Assembly: GCF_008704555.1 (NCBI RefSeq)
Contig: NZ_CP023702.1
Location: 5,990,001-6,054,000 of the forward strand
Source of the DNA: Streptomyces nitrosporeus
GTDB lineage: Bacteria; Actinomycetota; Actinomycetes; Streptomycetales; Streptomycetaceae
DNA length: 64,000 nt
Reading direction: 5' to 3'
Below are positions 9,432 through 17,596 of this stretch, piece by piece. The notes beneath the pieces are model-generated. The model saw only the letters and a list, made by a program, of their open reading frames with translations. It was not told the origin of the DNA and did not search any database. How positions within the stretch are numbered: the stretch's first letter is position 1; each line of letters starts with the position of its first letter. Made by a program: the position numbers and the translations under genes.

Positions 9432-10849
9432 CACTCCCCACGGAGACTGCCCACCCTGAGCTCGAGGGCCTGGGCACGTACGAATTCGGCTGGGCCGACT
9501 CCGACGAGGCAGGCGCGGCGGCGAAGCGCGGCCTGTCCGAGGCGGTCGTCCGCGACATCTCCGAGAAGAAGAACGAGCCGGAGTGGATGCTGAAGCTCCG
9601 TCTCAAGGGCCTGAAGCTGTTCGAGAAGAAGCCCATGCCCAACTGGGGCTCGGACCTCTCCGGCATCGACTTCGACAACATCAAGTACTTCGTGCGCTCC
9701 ACGGAGAAGCAGGCGGAGTCCTGGGAGGACCTGCCCGAGGACATCAAGAACACCTACGACAAGCTGGGCATCCCGGAGGCGGAGAAGCAGCGCCTGGTCG
9801 CCGGTGTCGCCGCCCAGTACGAGTCCGAGGTCGTCTACCACCAGATCCGCGAGGACCTGGAGGAGCAGGGCGTCATCTTCCTCGACACCGACACCGCGCT
9901 CAAGGAGCACCCGGAGCTCTTCAAGGAGTACTTCGGCACCGTCATCCCCGTCGGTGACAACAAGTTCGCCTCGCTGAACTCCGCCGTGTGGTCCGGCGGC
10001 TCCTTCATCTACGTCCCCAAGGGTGTCCACGTGGACATCCCGCTCCAGGCCTACTTCCGCATCAACACGGAGAACATGGGCCAGTTCGAGCGGACGCTGA
10101 TCATCGTCGACGAGGACGCCTACGTCCACTACGTCGAGGGCTGCACCGCGCCGATCTACTCCTCGGACTCGCTGCACTCCGCGGTCGTCGAGATCATCGT
10201 GAAGAAGGGCGGCCGCTGCCGCTACACGACCATCCAGAACTGGTCGAACAACGTCTACAACCTCGTCACCAAGCGCGCCGTGGCGTACGAGGGCGCGACC
10301 ATGGAGTGGGTCGACGGCAACATCGGCTCCAAGGTCACCATGAAGTACCCGGCCGTCTACCTCATGGGCGAGCACGCCAAGGGCGAGACCCTGTCCATCG
10401 CCTTCGCGGGCGAGGGCCAGCACCAGGACGCCGGCGCCAAGATGGTCCACATGGCCCCGAACACCTCCTCCAACATCGTCTCCAAGTCGGTGGCGCGAGG
10501 CGGCGGCCGTACCTCCTACCGCGGCCTGATCGAGATCGGCGAGGGCGCCCCGGGCGCCAAGTCCAACGTGCTCTGCGACGCCCTGCTCGTGGACACCATC
10601 TCCCGCTCGGACACCTACCCGTACGTCGACGTCCGCGAGGACGACGTGTCGATGGGCCACGAGGCGACCGTCTCCAAGGTCTCCGAGGACCAGCTCTTCT
10701 ACCTCATGAGCCGCGGACTCACCGAGTTCGAGGCCATGGCGATGATCGTGCGCGGTTTCGTCGAGCCGATCGCCAAGGAGCTGCCCATGGAGTACGCGCT
10801 GGAGCTCAACCGGCTGATCGAGCTGCAGATGGAGGGCTCGGTCGGCTAG
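9428..10849 (+). CDS. sufB: Fe-S cluster assembly scaffold protein SufB
   Basis: 473-aa core subunit of the SufBCD scaffold on which sulfur and iron are assembled. It shows the SufB hallmarks: WMLKLRLKGLKLFEKKPMP near residue 60, SGGSFIYVPKGVHVDIPLQA, the beta-helix region with VEGCTAPIYSSDSLHSAVVE and YTTIQNWSNNVYNLVTKRA, the GAKMVHMAPNTSSNIVSKS segment, and the C-terminal helices LSRGLTEFEAMAMIV. Full length, no truncation. Starts at ATG 9428 within the sufR stop and is followed 65 bp later by sufD. Confidence 0.97.
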   Translation: MTLPTETAHPELEGLGTYEFGWADSDEAGAAAKRGLSEAVVRDISEKKNEPEWMLKLRLKGLKLFEKKPMPNWGSDLSGIDFDNIKYFVRSTEKQAESWEDLPEDIKNTYDKLGIPEAEKQRLVAGVAAQYESEVVYHQIREDLEEQGVIFLDTDTALKEHPELFKEYFGTVIPVGDNKFASLNSAVWSGGSFIYVPKGVHVDIPLQAYFRINTENMGQFERTLIIVDEDAYVHYVEGCTAPIYSSDSLHSAVVEIIVKKGGRCRYTTIQNWSNNVYNLVTKRAVAYEGATMEWVDGNIGSKVTMKYPAVYLMGEHAKGETLSIAFAGEGQHQDAGAKMVHMAPNTSSNIVSKSVARGGGRTSYRGLIEIGEGAPGAKSNVLCDALLVDTISRSDTYPYVDVREDDVSMGHEATVSKVSEDQLFYLMSRGLTEFEAMAMIVRGFVEPIAKELPMEYALELNRLIELQMEGSVG

Positions 10850-10914
10850 CACGGCCCCCCGCCGACCGTCTCCCCCCAGAGTTCTTGACTGAGAAAGCGA
10901 GCACTACGACAGCC

Positions 10915-12096
10915 ATGGCTGAGGCTCAGAACATCCCGGTGGGCTCCACCACCGCCGGTTCCATCGCGGTGGCCGCCGAGTCGACCGTCGCCACGCGCAT
11001 GAGCGCGCCCCCGTCCTTCGACGTCGCGGACTTCCCCGTCCCGCACGGCCGTGAGGAGGAATGGCGCTTCACTCCGCTGGAGCGGCTGCGCGGCCTGCAC
11101 GACGGCACCGCCGTCGCCACCGGGAGCGGCGTCAAGGTCACCGTCGAGGCGCCCGAGGGCGTCACCGTGGAGACCGTCGGCCGGGACGACGCGCGGCTCG
11201 GCAGGGGAGGCGCCCCGGTGGACCGGGTCGCCGCCCAGGCGTACGCGTCCTTCGAGCAGGCGTCGGTCGTCACCGTCGCCAAGGAGGCCGTGCTCACCGA
11301 GCCGATCCGCATCGCCGTGCACGGCGAGGGCGGTGTCGCCTACGGGCACCAGGTGATCGAGCTGGGCGCCTTCGCCGAGGCCGTCGTCGTCATCGACCAC
11401 ACCGGTGACGCGGTGCTCGCCGCCAACGTCGACTACGTCCTGGGCGACGGTGCGAAGCTGACCGTCGTCTCCGTCCAGGACTGGGACGAGAAGGCCGTGC
11501 ACGCCGGCCAGCACAACGCGCTGGTCGGCCGGGACGCCTCCTTCAAGTCCGTCCTCGTCACCTTCGGCGGCGACCTGGTCCGCCTCCACCCCCGGGTCGC
11601 CTACGCGGGCCCCGGCGGCGAGGCGGAGCTCTTCGGGCTGTACTTCACCGACAAGGGCCAGCACCAGGAGCACCGCCTCCTGGTCGACCACAACACCCCG
11701 CACTGCAAGTCCAACGTGGCCTACAAGGGCGCGCTCCAGGGCGAGGGCGCCCACGCCGTGTGGATCGGCGACGTCCTCATCCAGGCCGCCGCCGAGGGCA
11801 CCGACACCTACGAGATGAACCGCAACCTGGTCCTCACCGACGGCGCCCGGGTCGACTCCGTACCCAACCTGGAGATCGAGACCGGCGAGATCGTCGGCGC
11901 CGGCCACGCCTCGGCGACCGGCCGTTTCGAGGACGAGCAGCTGTTCTACCTCCAGTCCCGCGGTATCCCGGAGGAGGAGGCCCGCCGGCTCGTCGTGCGC
12001 GGCTTCTTCGCCGAACTGGTCCAGCAGATCGGCCTGCCCGACGTCGAGGCCCGGCTCCTCGACAAGATCGAGGCCGAACTGAAGGCGTCGGTCTGA
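10915..12096 (+). CDS. sufD: Fe-S cluster assembly protein SufD
   Basis: 393-aa paralogue of SufB that forms the SufBCD complex. The N-terminal segment carries FPVPHGREEEWRFTPLERL, a SufD signature. The central beta-helix is followed by KGQHQEHRLLVDHNTPHCKS with the conserved His and Cys at the SufB-SufD interface. The C-terminus has ATGRFEDEQLFYLQSRGIPE and the terminal helices VRGFFAELVQQIG. ATG at 10915 is chosen; no closer start with good context exists. Followed one base later by the Rieske ferredoxin gene. Confidence 0.95.
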   Translation: MAEAQNIPVGSTTAGSIAVAAESTVATRMSAPPSFDVADFPVPHGREEEWRFTPLERLRGLHDGTAVATGSGVKVTVEAPEGVTVETVGRDDARLGRGGAPVDRVAAQAYASFEQASVVTVAKEAVLTEPIRIAVHGEGGVAYGHQVIELGAFAEAVVVIDHTGDAVLAANVDYVLGDGAKLTVVSVQDWDEKAVHAGQHNALVGRDASFKSVLVTFGGDLVRLHPRVAYAGPGGEAELFGLYFTDKGQHQEHRLLVDHNTPHCKSNVAYKGALQGEGAHAVWIGDVLIQAAAEGTDTYEMNRNLVLTDGARVDSVPNLEIETGEIVGAGHASATGRFEDEQLFYLQSRGIPEEEARRLVVRGFFAELVQQIGLPDVEARLLDKIEAELKASV

Positions 12097-12097
12097 G

Positions 12098-12415
12098 ATG
12101 GCCTTCGTCCGCGCCTGCGCGCTGAGCGAGCTGGAGGAGGACACCCCCAAGAGGGTGGAACTCGACGGCACGCCGGTCTCCGTCGTCCGCACCGAGGGCG
12201 AGGTGTTCGCGATCAACGACATCTGCTCGCACGCGAACGTCTCCCTCTCGGAGGGCGAGGTGGAGGACTGCTCGATCGAGTGCTGGCTGCACGGTTCCAG
12301 CTTCGACCTCCGCACCGGCAAGCCGTCCGGCCTTCCCGCGACGCGCCCCGTCCCCGTATACCCCGTAAAGATCGAAGGGGACGATGTGCTCGTCTCCGTC
12401 ACCCAGGAGTCCTGA
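12098..12415 (+). CDS. Rieske [2Fe-2S] ferredoxin-like protein of the suf operon
   Basis: 105-aa small Rieske protein of the bedB/HcaC type. Both ligand motifs are present: CSH (about residues 43-45 in INDICSHANVS) and CWLH (about 62-65 in ECWLHGSSFDLRTG). Between them is the usual acidic SEGEVEDCSIE loop. It is a soluble electron-transfer or Fe-S carrier protein. In actinobacteria this gene sits regularly between sufD and sufC; there is no oxygenase alpha subunit nearby, so its job is probably in cluster assembly, which is inference. It starts one base after sufD and ends 7 bp before sufC. Confidence 0.93.
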   Translation: MAFVRACALSELEEDTPKRVELDGTPVSVVRTEGEVFAINDICSHANVSLSEGEVEDCSIECWLHGSSFDLRTGKPSGLPATRPVPVYPVKIEGDDVLVSVTQES

Positions 12416-12422
12416 GTCACCC

Positions 12423-13187
12423 ATGGCAACGCTTGAAATCCGCGACCTGCACGTCTCCGTCGAGGCGGACAACGCCACGAAGCCGATCCTCAAGGGCGTC
12501 GACCTGACCGTGAAGCAGGGTGAGACCCACGCCATCATGGGCCCGAACGGGTCCGGCAAGTCCACCCTCGCCTACTCGCTGGCCGGCCACCCCAAGTACA
12601 CGATCACGGGCGGCACGGTGACCCTGGACGGCGAGGACGTCCTGGAGATGTCCGTCGACGAGCGGGCCCGCGCCGGCCTGTTCCTCGCCATGCAGTACCC
12701 CGTCGAGATCCCCGGCGTCTCGGTCTCCAACTTCCTGCGCACCTCCGCCACCGCCGTCCGCGGCGAGGCGCCCAAGCTGCGCACGTGGGTCAAGGAGGTC
12801 AAGGAGACGATGGCCGGGCTCCAGATGGACCCCGCCTTCGCCGAGCGCAACGTCAACGAGGGCTTCTCCGGCGGTGAGAAGAAGCGCCACGAGATCCTTC
12901 AGCTGGAGCTCCTCAAGCCGAAGGTCGCCATCCTCGACGAGACCGACTCCGGCCTCGACGTCGACGCCCTGCGCATCGTCTCCGAGGGCGTCAACCGGGT
13001 CCGCTCCACCGGTGAGGTCGGCACCCTGCTGATCACCCACTACACGCGGATCCTCCGCTACATCAAGCCCGACTTCGTGCACGTCTTCGCCGACGGCCGC
13101 ATCGCCGAGTCCGGTGGCGCCGAGCTCGCCGACAAGCTGGAGAACGAGGGCTACGAGGCATATGTGAAGGGTGGCGCTTCCGCGTGA
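12423..13187 (+). CDS. sufC: Fe-S cluster assembly ATPase SufC
   Basis: 254-aa ABC-type ATPase partnering SufB and SufD. Walker A GPNGSGKST, SufC-typical FLAMQYPVEIPGVSVSNFLR, signature FSGGEKKRHEILQ, Walker B AILDETDSGLDVDAL and TLLITHYTRILRYIKPDFVHV are all intact. The ETDSGLD motif separates SufC from transporter ATPases. Starts at ATG 12423; its TGA overlaps the GTG start of sufS (GTGA), indicating translational coupling. Confidence 0.97.
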   Translation: MATLEIRDLHVSVEADNATKPILKGVDLTVKQGETHAIMGPNGSGKSTLAYSLAGHPKYTITGGTVTLDGEDVLEMSVDERARAGLFLAMQYPVEIPGVSVSNFLRTSATAVRGEAPKLRTWVKEVKETMAGLQMDPAFAERNVNEGFSGGEKKRHEILQLELLKPKVAILDETDSGLDVDALRIVSEGVNRVRSTGEVGTLLITHYTRILRYIKPDFVHVFADGRIAESGGAELADKLENEGYEAYVKGGASA

Positions 13188-14452
13188 CTGACGCCCGACA
13201 GGGGCTCTCCGGCCTCCTCGACACCGAGGCGATCCGTAAGGACTTCCCGATCCTGGACCGCACGGTCCACGACGGCAAGAAGATCGTTTACCTGGACAGC
13301 GCCGCGACCTCGCAGAAGCCGCGCCAGGTCCTCGACGCGCTCAGCGCGTACTACGAGCGGCACAACGCCAACGTCCACCGCGGTGTGTACACGCTCGCGG
13401 AGGAGGCCACCGCGCTGTACGAAGGCGCCCGTGACAAGGTCGCGGCCTTCATCAACGCGCCCAGCCGCAACGAGGTGATCTTCACCAAGAACGCCTCGGA
13501 GTCGCTGAACCTCGTGGCCAACATGCTCGGCTGGGCCGACGAGCCCTACCGGGTCGACAGCGACACCGAGATCGTCACCACCGAGATGGAGCACCACTCC
13601 AACATCGTGCCGTGGCAGCTGCTCGCGCAGCGCACCGGCGCGAAGCTGAAGTGGTTCGGCATCACGGACGACGGCCGGCTCGACCTGTCGAACATCGACG
13701 AGATCATCACCGAGAAGACGAAGATCGTCACCTTCACGCTGGTCTCCAACATCCTGGGCACCCACAACCCGGTCGAGAAGATCATCCGCCGCGCCCAGCA
13801 GGTCGGCGCCCTGGTCTGCGTCGACGCCTCGCAGGCCGCCCCGCACATGGTGCTCGACGTGCAGGCGCTCCAGGCCGACTTCGTGGCCTTCACCGGCCAC
13901 AAGATGGTCGGCCCGACCGGTATCGGCGTGCTCTGGGGACGGCAGGAGCTCCTGGAGGACCTCCCGCCCTTCCTCGGCGGCGGCGAGATGATCGAGACGG
14001 TCTCGATGCACTCCTCGACCTACGCCCCGGCTCCGCACAAGTTCGAGGCCGGTACGCCCCCGATCGCCCAGGCCGTCGGCCTCGGCGCGGCCGTGGACTA
14101 CCTCACCTCGGTCGGCATGGAGAACATCCACCGCCACGAGCAGGCCATCACCGAGTACGCGGTGCGCCGGCTCCTGGAGGTGCCCGACCTGCGGATCATC
14201 GGTCCGGCGACGGCCGAGGACCGCGGGGCGACGATCTCCTTCACGCTCGGCGACATCCACCCCCACGACGTGGGCCAGGTACTCGACGAGCAGGGCATCG
14301 CGGTCCGGGTCGGACACCACTGCGCACGGCCGGTCTGCCTGCGGTACGGAATTCCTGCGACGACGCGAGCGTCGTTCTATCTGTACTCCACGCCGGCCGA
14401 GGTCGACGCCCTGGTGGACGGCCTGGAGCACGTGCGGAACTTTTTCGGTTGA
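13184..14452 (+). CDS. sufS: Cysteine desulfurase SufS
   Basis: 422-aa PLP-dependent class V enzyme that removes sulfur from cysteine as a persulfide. YLDSAATSQKPRQVLDAL lies near the N-terminus, MEHHSNIVPWQ follows, the PLP lysine is in FTGHKMVGPTGIGVLWG, and the persulfide cysteine is in RVGHHCARPVCLRY. The short loop around the cysteine is the group II (SufS) form, matching the SufU partner encoded next. GTG start at 13184 overlaps the sufC stop. Confidence 0.96.
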   Translation: MTDARQGLSGLLDTEAIRKDFPILDRTVHDGKKIVYLDSAATSQKPRQVLDALSAYYERHNANVHRGVYTLAEEATALYEGARDKVAAFINAPSRNEVIFTKNASESLNLVANMLGWADEPYRVDSDTEIVTTEMEHHSNIVPWQLLAQRTGAKLKWFGITDDGRLDLSNIDEIITEKTKIVTFTLVSNILGTHNPVEKIIRRAQQVGALVCVDASQAAPHMVLDVQALQADFVAFTGHKMVGPTGIGVLWGRQELLEDLPPFLGGGEMIETVSMHSSTYAPAPHKFEAGTPPIAQAVGLGAAVDYLTSVGMENIHRHEQAITEYAVRRLLEVPDLRIIGPATAEDRGATISFTLGDIHPHDVGQVLDEQGIAVRVGHHCARPVCLRYGIPATTRASFYLYSTPAEVDALVDGLEHVRNFFG

Positions 14453-14477
14453 TGGCGACACGGCTGAGGGTTGACTG

Positions 14478-14933
14478 GTGAAGCTGGACTCCATGTACCA
14501 GGAAGTGATCCTGGACCACTACAAGCACCCCCACGGGCGTGGCCTGCGGGACGGCGACGCCGAGGTGCACCACGTCAACCCGACGTGCGGCGACGAGATC
14601 ACGCTCCGCGTGAAGTACGACGGCGAGACCCTCGCCGACGTCAGCTACGAGGGGCAGGGCTGCTCCATCAGCCAGGCCAGTGCCTCCGTCCTCAACGACC
14701 TGCTGGTCGGCAAGGAGCTGAGCGAGGCGCAGAAGGTCCAGGAGGCGTTCCTGGAGCTGATGCAGTCCAAGGGCCAGCTGGAGCCGGACGACTCGATGGA
14801 GGAGCTGCTGGAGGACGCGGTCGCGTTCGCCGGTGTCTCCAAGTACCCGGCCCGGGTCAAGTGCGCGCTGCTGAGCTGGATGGCGTGGAAGGACGCGACG
14901 GCGCAGGCGCTGTCCGAAGGGAAGACGGCATGA
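14478..14933 (+). CDS. sufU: SufU-type sulfur-transfer protein
   Basis: 151 aa, IscU-like fold of the SufU subfamily. The three zinc-binding cysteines are in VNPTCGDEITL, GQGCSISQASAS and RVKCALLSWMAW, and the SufU-specific insertion of about 18 residues precedes the last one. SufU takes persulfide from SufS and passes it to SufB. The GTG start at 14478 follows the sufS stop by 25 bp, and its own stop overlaps the next gene (ATGA). Confidence 0.95.
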   Translation: MKLDSMYQEVILDHYKHPHGRGLRDGDAEVHHVNPTCGDEITLRVKYDGETLADVSYEGQGCSISQASASVLNDLLVGKELSEAQKVQEAFLELMQSKGQLEPDDSMEELLEDAVAFAGVSKYPARVKCALLSWMAWKDATAQALSEGKTA

Positions 14934-15268
14934 GCGAGAACGAGACTCTTACCACCAAGCCGGCCTCCGAGGAGGAGGTCCGCGAGGCGCTGTACGACGT
15001 GGTCGACCCCGAGCTGGGTATCGACGTCGTCAATCTGGGCCTGATCTACGGCATCCACATCGATGACGCGAACATCGCCACTCTCGACATGACCCTGACG
15101 TCGGCGGCCTGCCCGCTGACCGATGTGATCGAGGACCAGGCGAAGACCGCGACCGAGGGGATCGTCAGCGAGCTGCGGATCAACTGGGTCTGGATGCCGC
15201 CGTGGGGCCCGGACAAGATCACGGACGACGGCCGCGAGCAGCTTCGCGCGCTGGGCTTCAACGTCTGA
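14930..15268 (+). CDS. SufT-like Fe-S maturation factor, DUF59/MIP18 family
   Basis: 112-aa DUF59 protein. DVVDPELGIDVVNLGLIYGI at residues about 24-43 and TLTSAACPLTDVIEDQA with the conserved cysteine are typical of SufT/PaaD-like maturation factors, and INWVWMPPWGPDKI closes the domain. It probably helps deliver clusters to client proteins. ATG overlaps the sufU stop. The 3-prime end and following sequence form a threefold 27-bp repeat (separate entry). Confidence 0.92.
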   Translation: MSENETLTTKPASEEEVREALYDVVDPELGIDVVNLGLIYGIHIDDANIATLDMTLTSAACPLTDVIEDQAKTATEGIVSELRINWVWMPPWGPDKITDDGREQLRALGFNV

Positions 15269-15333
15269 GCCGTACTGCCGGGCTCCGAGGTCCGAGCCGT
15301 ACCGCCGGGCTTTGACGTCCGAGCCGTACTTCC
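15253..15333 (+). repeat. Three tandem 27-bp repeats starting in the sufT 3-prime end
   Basis: Copies at 15253-15279, 15280-15306 and 15307-15333 share GGGCTnnnAnGTC followed by GAGCCGTACnnCC. The first copy contains the last codons and stop of the DUF59 gene. The period is a multiple of three, so the frame past the stop reads AVLP, GSEVRAVPP, GFDVRAVLP, echoing the GFNV C-terminus. Looks like local duplication of the gene tail. Confidence 0.85.
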
Positions 15334-15379
15334 TCCCGTGAGGTGGCCCTTTTCCGGCCACGTCCCGTCGCGCACAGAT

Positions 15380-15452
15380 GAACGGCCATGCCCTCCTTCC
15401 CGCTCTTGTGAGCGGGAAGGATCTTCCAGGAGACTGGCGGGCATGGCCGTTC
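15380..15452 (+). promoter_or_regulatory. Nested inverted repeat covering the VOC gene start
   Basis: A perfect 14-bp inverted repeat, GAACGGCCATGCCC at 15380-15393 and its complement at 15439-15452, encloses an inner perfect hairpin (CCTTCCCGCTC / GAGCGGGAAGG, 15395-15420, TTGT loop). The outer right arm contains the ATG at 15443. The inner hairpin may end the suf mRNA; the outer one, if transcribed, would hide the VOC start codon. Confidence 0.7.
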
Positions 15453-15808
15453 ACCTGCATCAGATCGCTGTCGACACCCATGACCTTCCCTCACTCGCCC
15501 GTTTCTGGTGCGCGGTGCTGGACTGGAAGGTGCTGTTCGAGGACGAGGGGGAAATCGTCATCGGCGCGGACGAGACGGCGCGGCCCGGTATGTGCTTCCT
15601 CCCCGTACCGGAGGGCAGGACCGCCAAGAACCGCCTCCACATCGACCTCGCCCCCGACGACCGGGACGCGGAGGTCGAGCGCATCATCGGGCTGGGGGCG
15701 ACGCGGGTGGACGTGGGGCAGGGCGGGGACGCCACCTGGGTGGTGCTGGCCGACCCGGAGGGCAACGAGTTCTGCGTGCTCAGGCCGCGGAAGACGCTGA
15801 CGGACTGA
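15443..15808 (+). CDS. VOC (glyoxalase/bleomycin-resistance fold) protein
   Basis: 121-aa single-domain-length VOC protein: N-terminal MAVHLHQIAVDTHDLPSLARFW, a central NRLHIDLAPDDRDAEVERIIGLGATRV, and the C-terminal WVVLADPEGNEFCVLRP typical of the family, with H, H and E positions that could bind a metal. Substrate unknown. ATG 15443 is used; AGGAG at about 15428-15432 gives a ribosome site. Its 3-prime 56 bp have a degenerate copy at 21370-21425. Confidence 0.88.
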   Translation: MAVHLHQIAVDTHDLPSLARFWCAVLDWKVLFEDEGEIVIGADETARPGMCFLPVPEGRTAKNRLHIDLAPDDRDAEVERIIGLGATRVDVGQGGDATWVVLADPEGNEFCVLRPRKTLTD

Positions 15809-15822
15809 GGTGTGGCCCGCAG

Positions 15823-15851
15823 GCCCCGTACGCCACTTGGGCGTGCGGGGC
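15823..15851 (+). terminator. Hairpin after the VOC gene
   Basis: GCCCCGTACGCC pairs with GGCGTGCGGGGC (one T-G pair) around a 5-base loop, 15 bp past the VOC stop. Confidence 0.75.
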
Positions 15852-15880
15852 GTTTCGCTGTCTGTGCGTGTGCCTCTACG

Positions 15881-16094
15881 GGCCCGCAACACGTCTTTGA
15901 GGATATCGAGTCGGGCACTCTCGCTGTGGACCGCCCGATCCCCTCGGAGTCCGCGTTGATCCAGCGATGGGGCGTGGCACGGGAGACCGCTCGCTGTGCG
16001 ACACCTGCGGGAACTCGGGTACGTCTGCACCGTGCCGCAGCGGGGCACGTACGTGTGCGACCGCGGCGAGGATGAGCGCCAGGACGCGCAGTAG
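15881..16094 (+). pseudogene. GntR-family regulator remnant, frameshifted
   Basis: One frame gives VFEDIESGTLAVDRPIPSES then ALIQRWGVARETAR, the GntR winged-helix recognition region. At about 15993 the reading jumps to another frame that continues VRHLRELGYVCTVPQRGTYV to the TAG at 16092-16094, the wing and end of the same domain. Both halves together give a short KorSA-like GntR DNA-binding domain. No good start codon remains. Short GntR repressors such as KorSA are typical of pSAM2-type integrative elements. Confidence 0.75.
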
Positions 16095-16148
16095 CCCCGT
16101 CCGCGCGCCACGGGGGCAGCACACGGGCGGGGCCGACCAGGTGACCGC

Positions 16149-17108
16149 CTATGCGGTCAGTCCGGGTCCGAAGTAGCCCGGGGTCCGGAACAGGCCCGCG
16201 AACGTGCCGGGGCCGTGCCGGTCGTCGAGCCATGCGCCGAGCGCCGTCGTGTCGCCACTGATGACGGCCGCGAGCAAGCGCGTGTGGCACTCGCACTCTT
16301 CCCCCGGGGCGAACTCCCCGAGGAAGTTCAAGTACCGGCGGTTGACGCCTATTTCGTAGTTCCGAAGTGCGGCGGCGTATTGCGCCCGCTCTGCGCTTTC
16401 CGAAACGTCCACCACTCGCTGGCTGTCCTGTTCGGTGAGCGTTCCCGTCATGTCCCGGAACGCGAGTGCACCGAGAACGTCTACGGGGCCCGTGATACCG
16501 AAGTGCTCAGCGGCTCTCCGGGTGATGGAGCGCGCTTCCCTGTCGCACGCGCCCTCCATGACGACTCCCAGATTCCGCGTGTGGCGGCTTCCGTGTCCGT
16601 CGGCTACCGAGTACTGCTGTCCTGTCGCGCGGCGGTAGTTGATTCCGTACTGAGTGCGCACGGGCAGGCCCGCCACTTCCACATATCGCCGACGCGATCC
16701 GTAGTGAAGACAGTCATGGGAGTACGCGCGAAGCAGGTCGAGAAGTGCCAGCGCGGGGCGCTCGGGGGTTCGTCGTTCCATGGGGCCGTGCATAGTGATG
16801 ACGGCGACCATTTGAAGATGCCGGTATCCCTGGTCCGGGTGGTGGAATCCGCCGAAGGCTCCGGGGCGCGTGGACTCACAGCCGACCAGAACACGGTCGA
16901 ACGGCAGTATCCGAGACAGCCCGTAGTGCGCGTATCGGCGCTTGGCATCCTCCACACCAGAGTGAAAGGGCGTGGTGTCGACACCATCGGCCGCCCATCG
17001 GCTGAGGATTTCCGAGAGTGGGCGGAAAACGTGGGCGGGGTGCTTGTCCGTGAGTGGGGATGCATCGGCGCGCATGGCGGAAAGGGCTGCCAGTGTCCGC
17101 GTTCCCAT
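16149..17108 (-). CDS. Unknown 319-aa soluble protein
   Basis: I do not recognise this family. From ATG 17108 the product is 319 aa with no signal peptide or membrane helix. Noticeable are a histidine-rich block, FGGFHHPDQGYRHLQMVAVI, followed by LLDLLRAYSHDCLHYGSRRR, and a C-terminal RYLNFLGEFAPGEECECHTR. The HDxxHY arrangement could bind a metal, which is speculation. It begins 27 bp after the Nudix stop, so both are probably co-transcribed leftward. Base composition is lower in GC than the flanking core genes, fitting horizontal origin. Confidence 0.75.
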   Translation of the reverse strand: MGTRTLAALSAMRADASPLTDKHPAHVFRPLSEILSRWAADGVDTTPFHSGVEDAKRRYAHYGLSRILPFDRVLVGCESTRPGAFGGFHHPDQGYRHLQMVAVITMHGPMERRTPERPALALLDLLRAYSHDCLHYGSRRRYVEVAGLPVRTQYGINYRRATGQQYSVADGHGSRHTRNLGVVMEGACDREARSITRRAAEHFGITGPVDVLGALAFRDMTGTLTEQDSQRVVDVSESAERAQYAAALRNYEIGVNRRYLNFLGEFAPGEECECHTRLLAAVISGDTTALGAWLDDRHGPGTFAGLFRTPGYFGPGLTA

Positions 17109-17134
17109 GACGGACTCGTTCGGGGCGAGTTCCG

Positions 17135-17596
17135 TTAAGTCGGGGAACCCGTCTTGATGAGCTGAATGTGAGACTCCTGCATCCCCTCCGGGAGCATGTC
17201 CGGGCTGAACCATTTCGCCTCCAGAATCTCGAAGCCGTCAATCTTGAGAGTCCCGCCCACGTGCAGAGCCTCGTACGCGATTTCCACGCGGAGTTTGTAT
17301 CCGCTGGTCACTTGGACGAGTCGCCCCGGCACCACGTCAAGGCCCGTTTCTTCTTTGACTTCGCGAACAATGGTCTTCGGGAATTCCTCGCTCTTGATGG
17401 CGTATCCGGTAGGAAGACCCCACGGGCGGTCGGCGGGCCACATGCGGTGTTTCAGCAGCAGGACTTCCCCCGCCTCGTTGCGCACAATTCCCGTGACGCC
17501 GACCATGAATTTGGCATGCGCGAACCACAGGACACGCCATTGCAGCGGGCCGCGAATCAGCTTCCACATCCGCGCAACGATCCGCTTCATATGCAC
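17135..17596 (-). CDS. Nudix hydrolase domain protein (pif-like context)
   Basis: 153 aa (or 151 from the ATG at 17590). The Nudix box is complete: GYAIKSEEFPKTIV followed by REVKEETGL fits GX5EX7REUXEEXGU. The N-terminal WKLIRGPLQWRVLWFAHAKF is amphipathic and may touch the membrane. Nudix enzymes cleave nucleoside diphosphates linked to another moiety; the substrate is not predictable. Next to a GntR remnant this recalls the Nudix-type immunity factor Pif of pSAM2, an analogy from context only. Confidence 0.88.
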   Translation of the reverse strand: MHMKRIVARMWKLIRGPLQWRVLWFAHAKFMVGVTGIVRNEAGEVLLLKHRMWPADRPWGLPTGYAIKSEEFPKTIVREVKEETGLDVVPGRLVQVTSGYKLRVEIAYEALHVGGTLKIDGFEILEAKWFSPDMLPEGMQESHIQLIKTGSPT

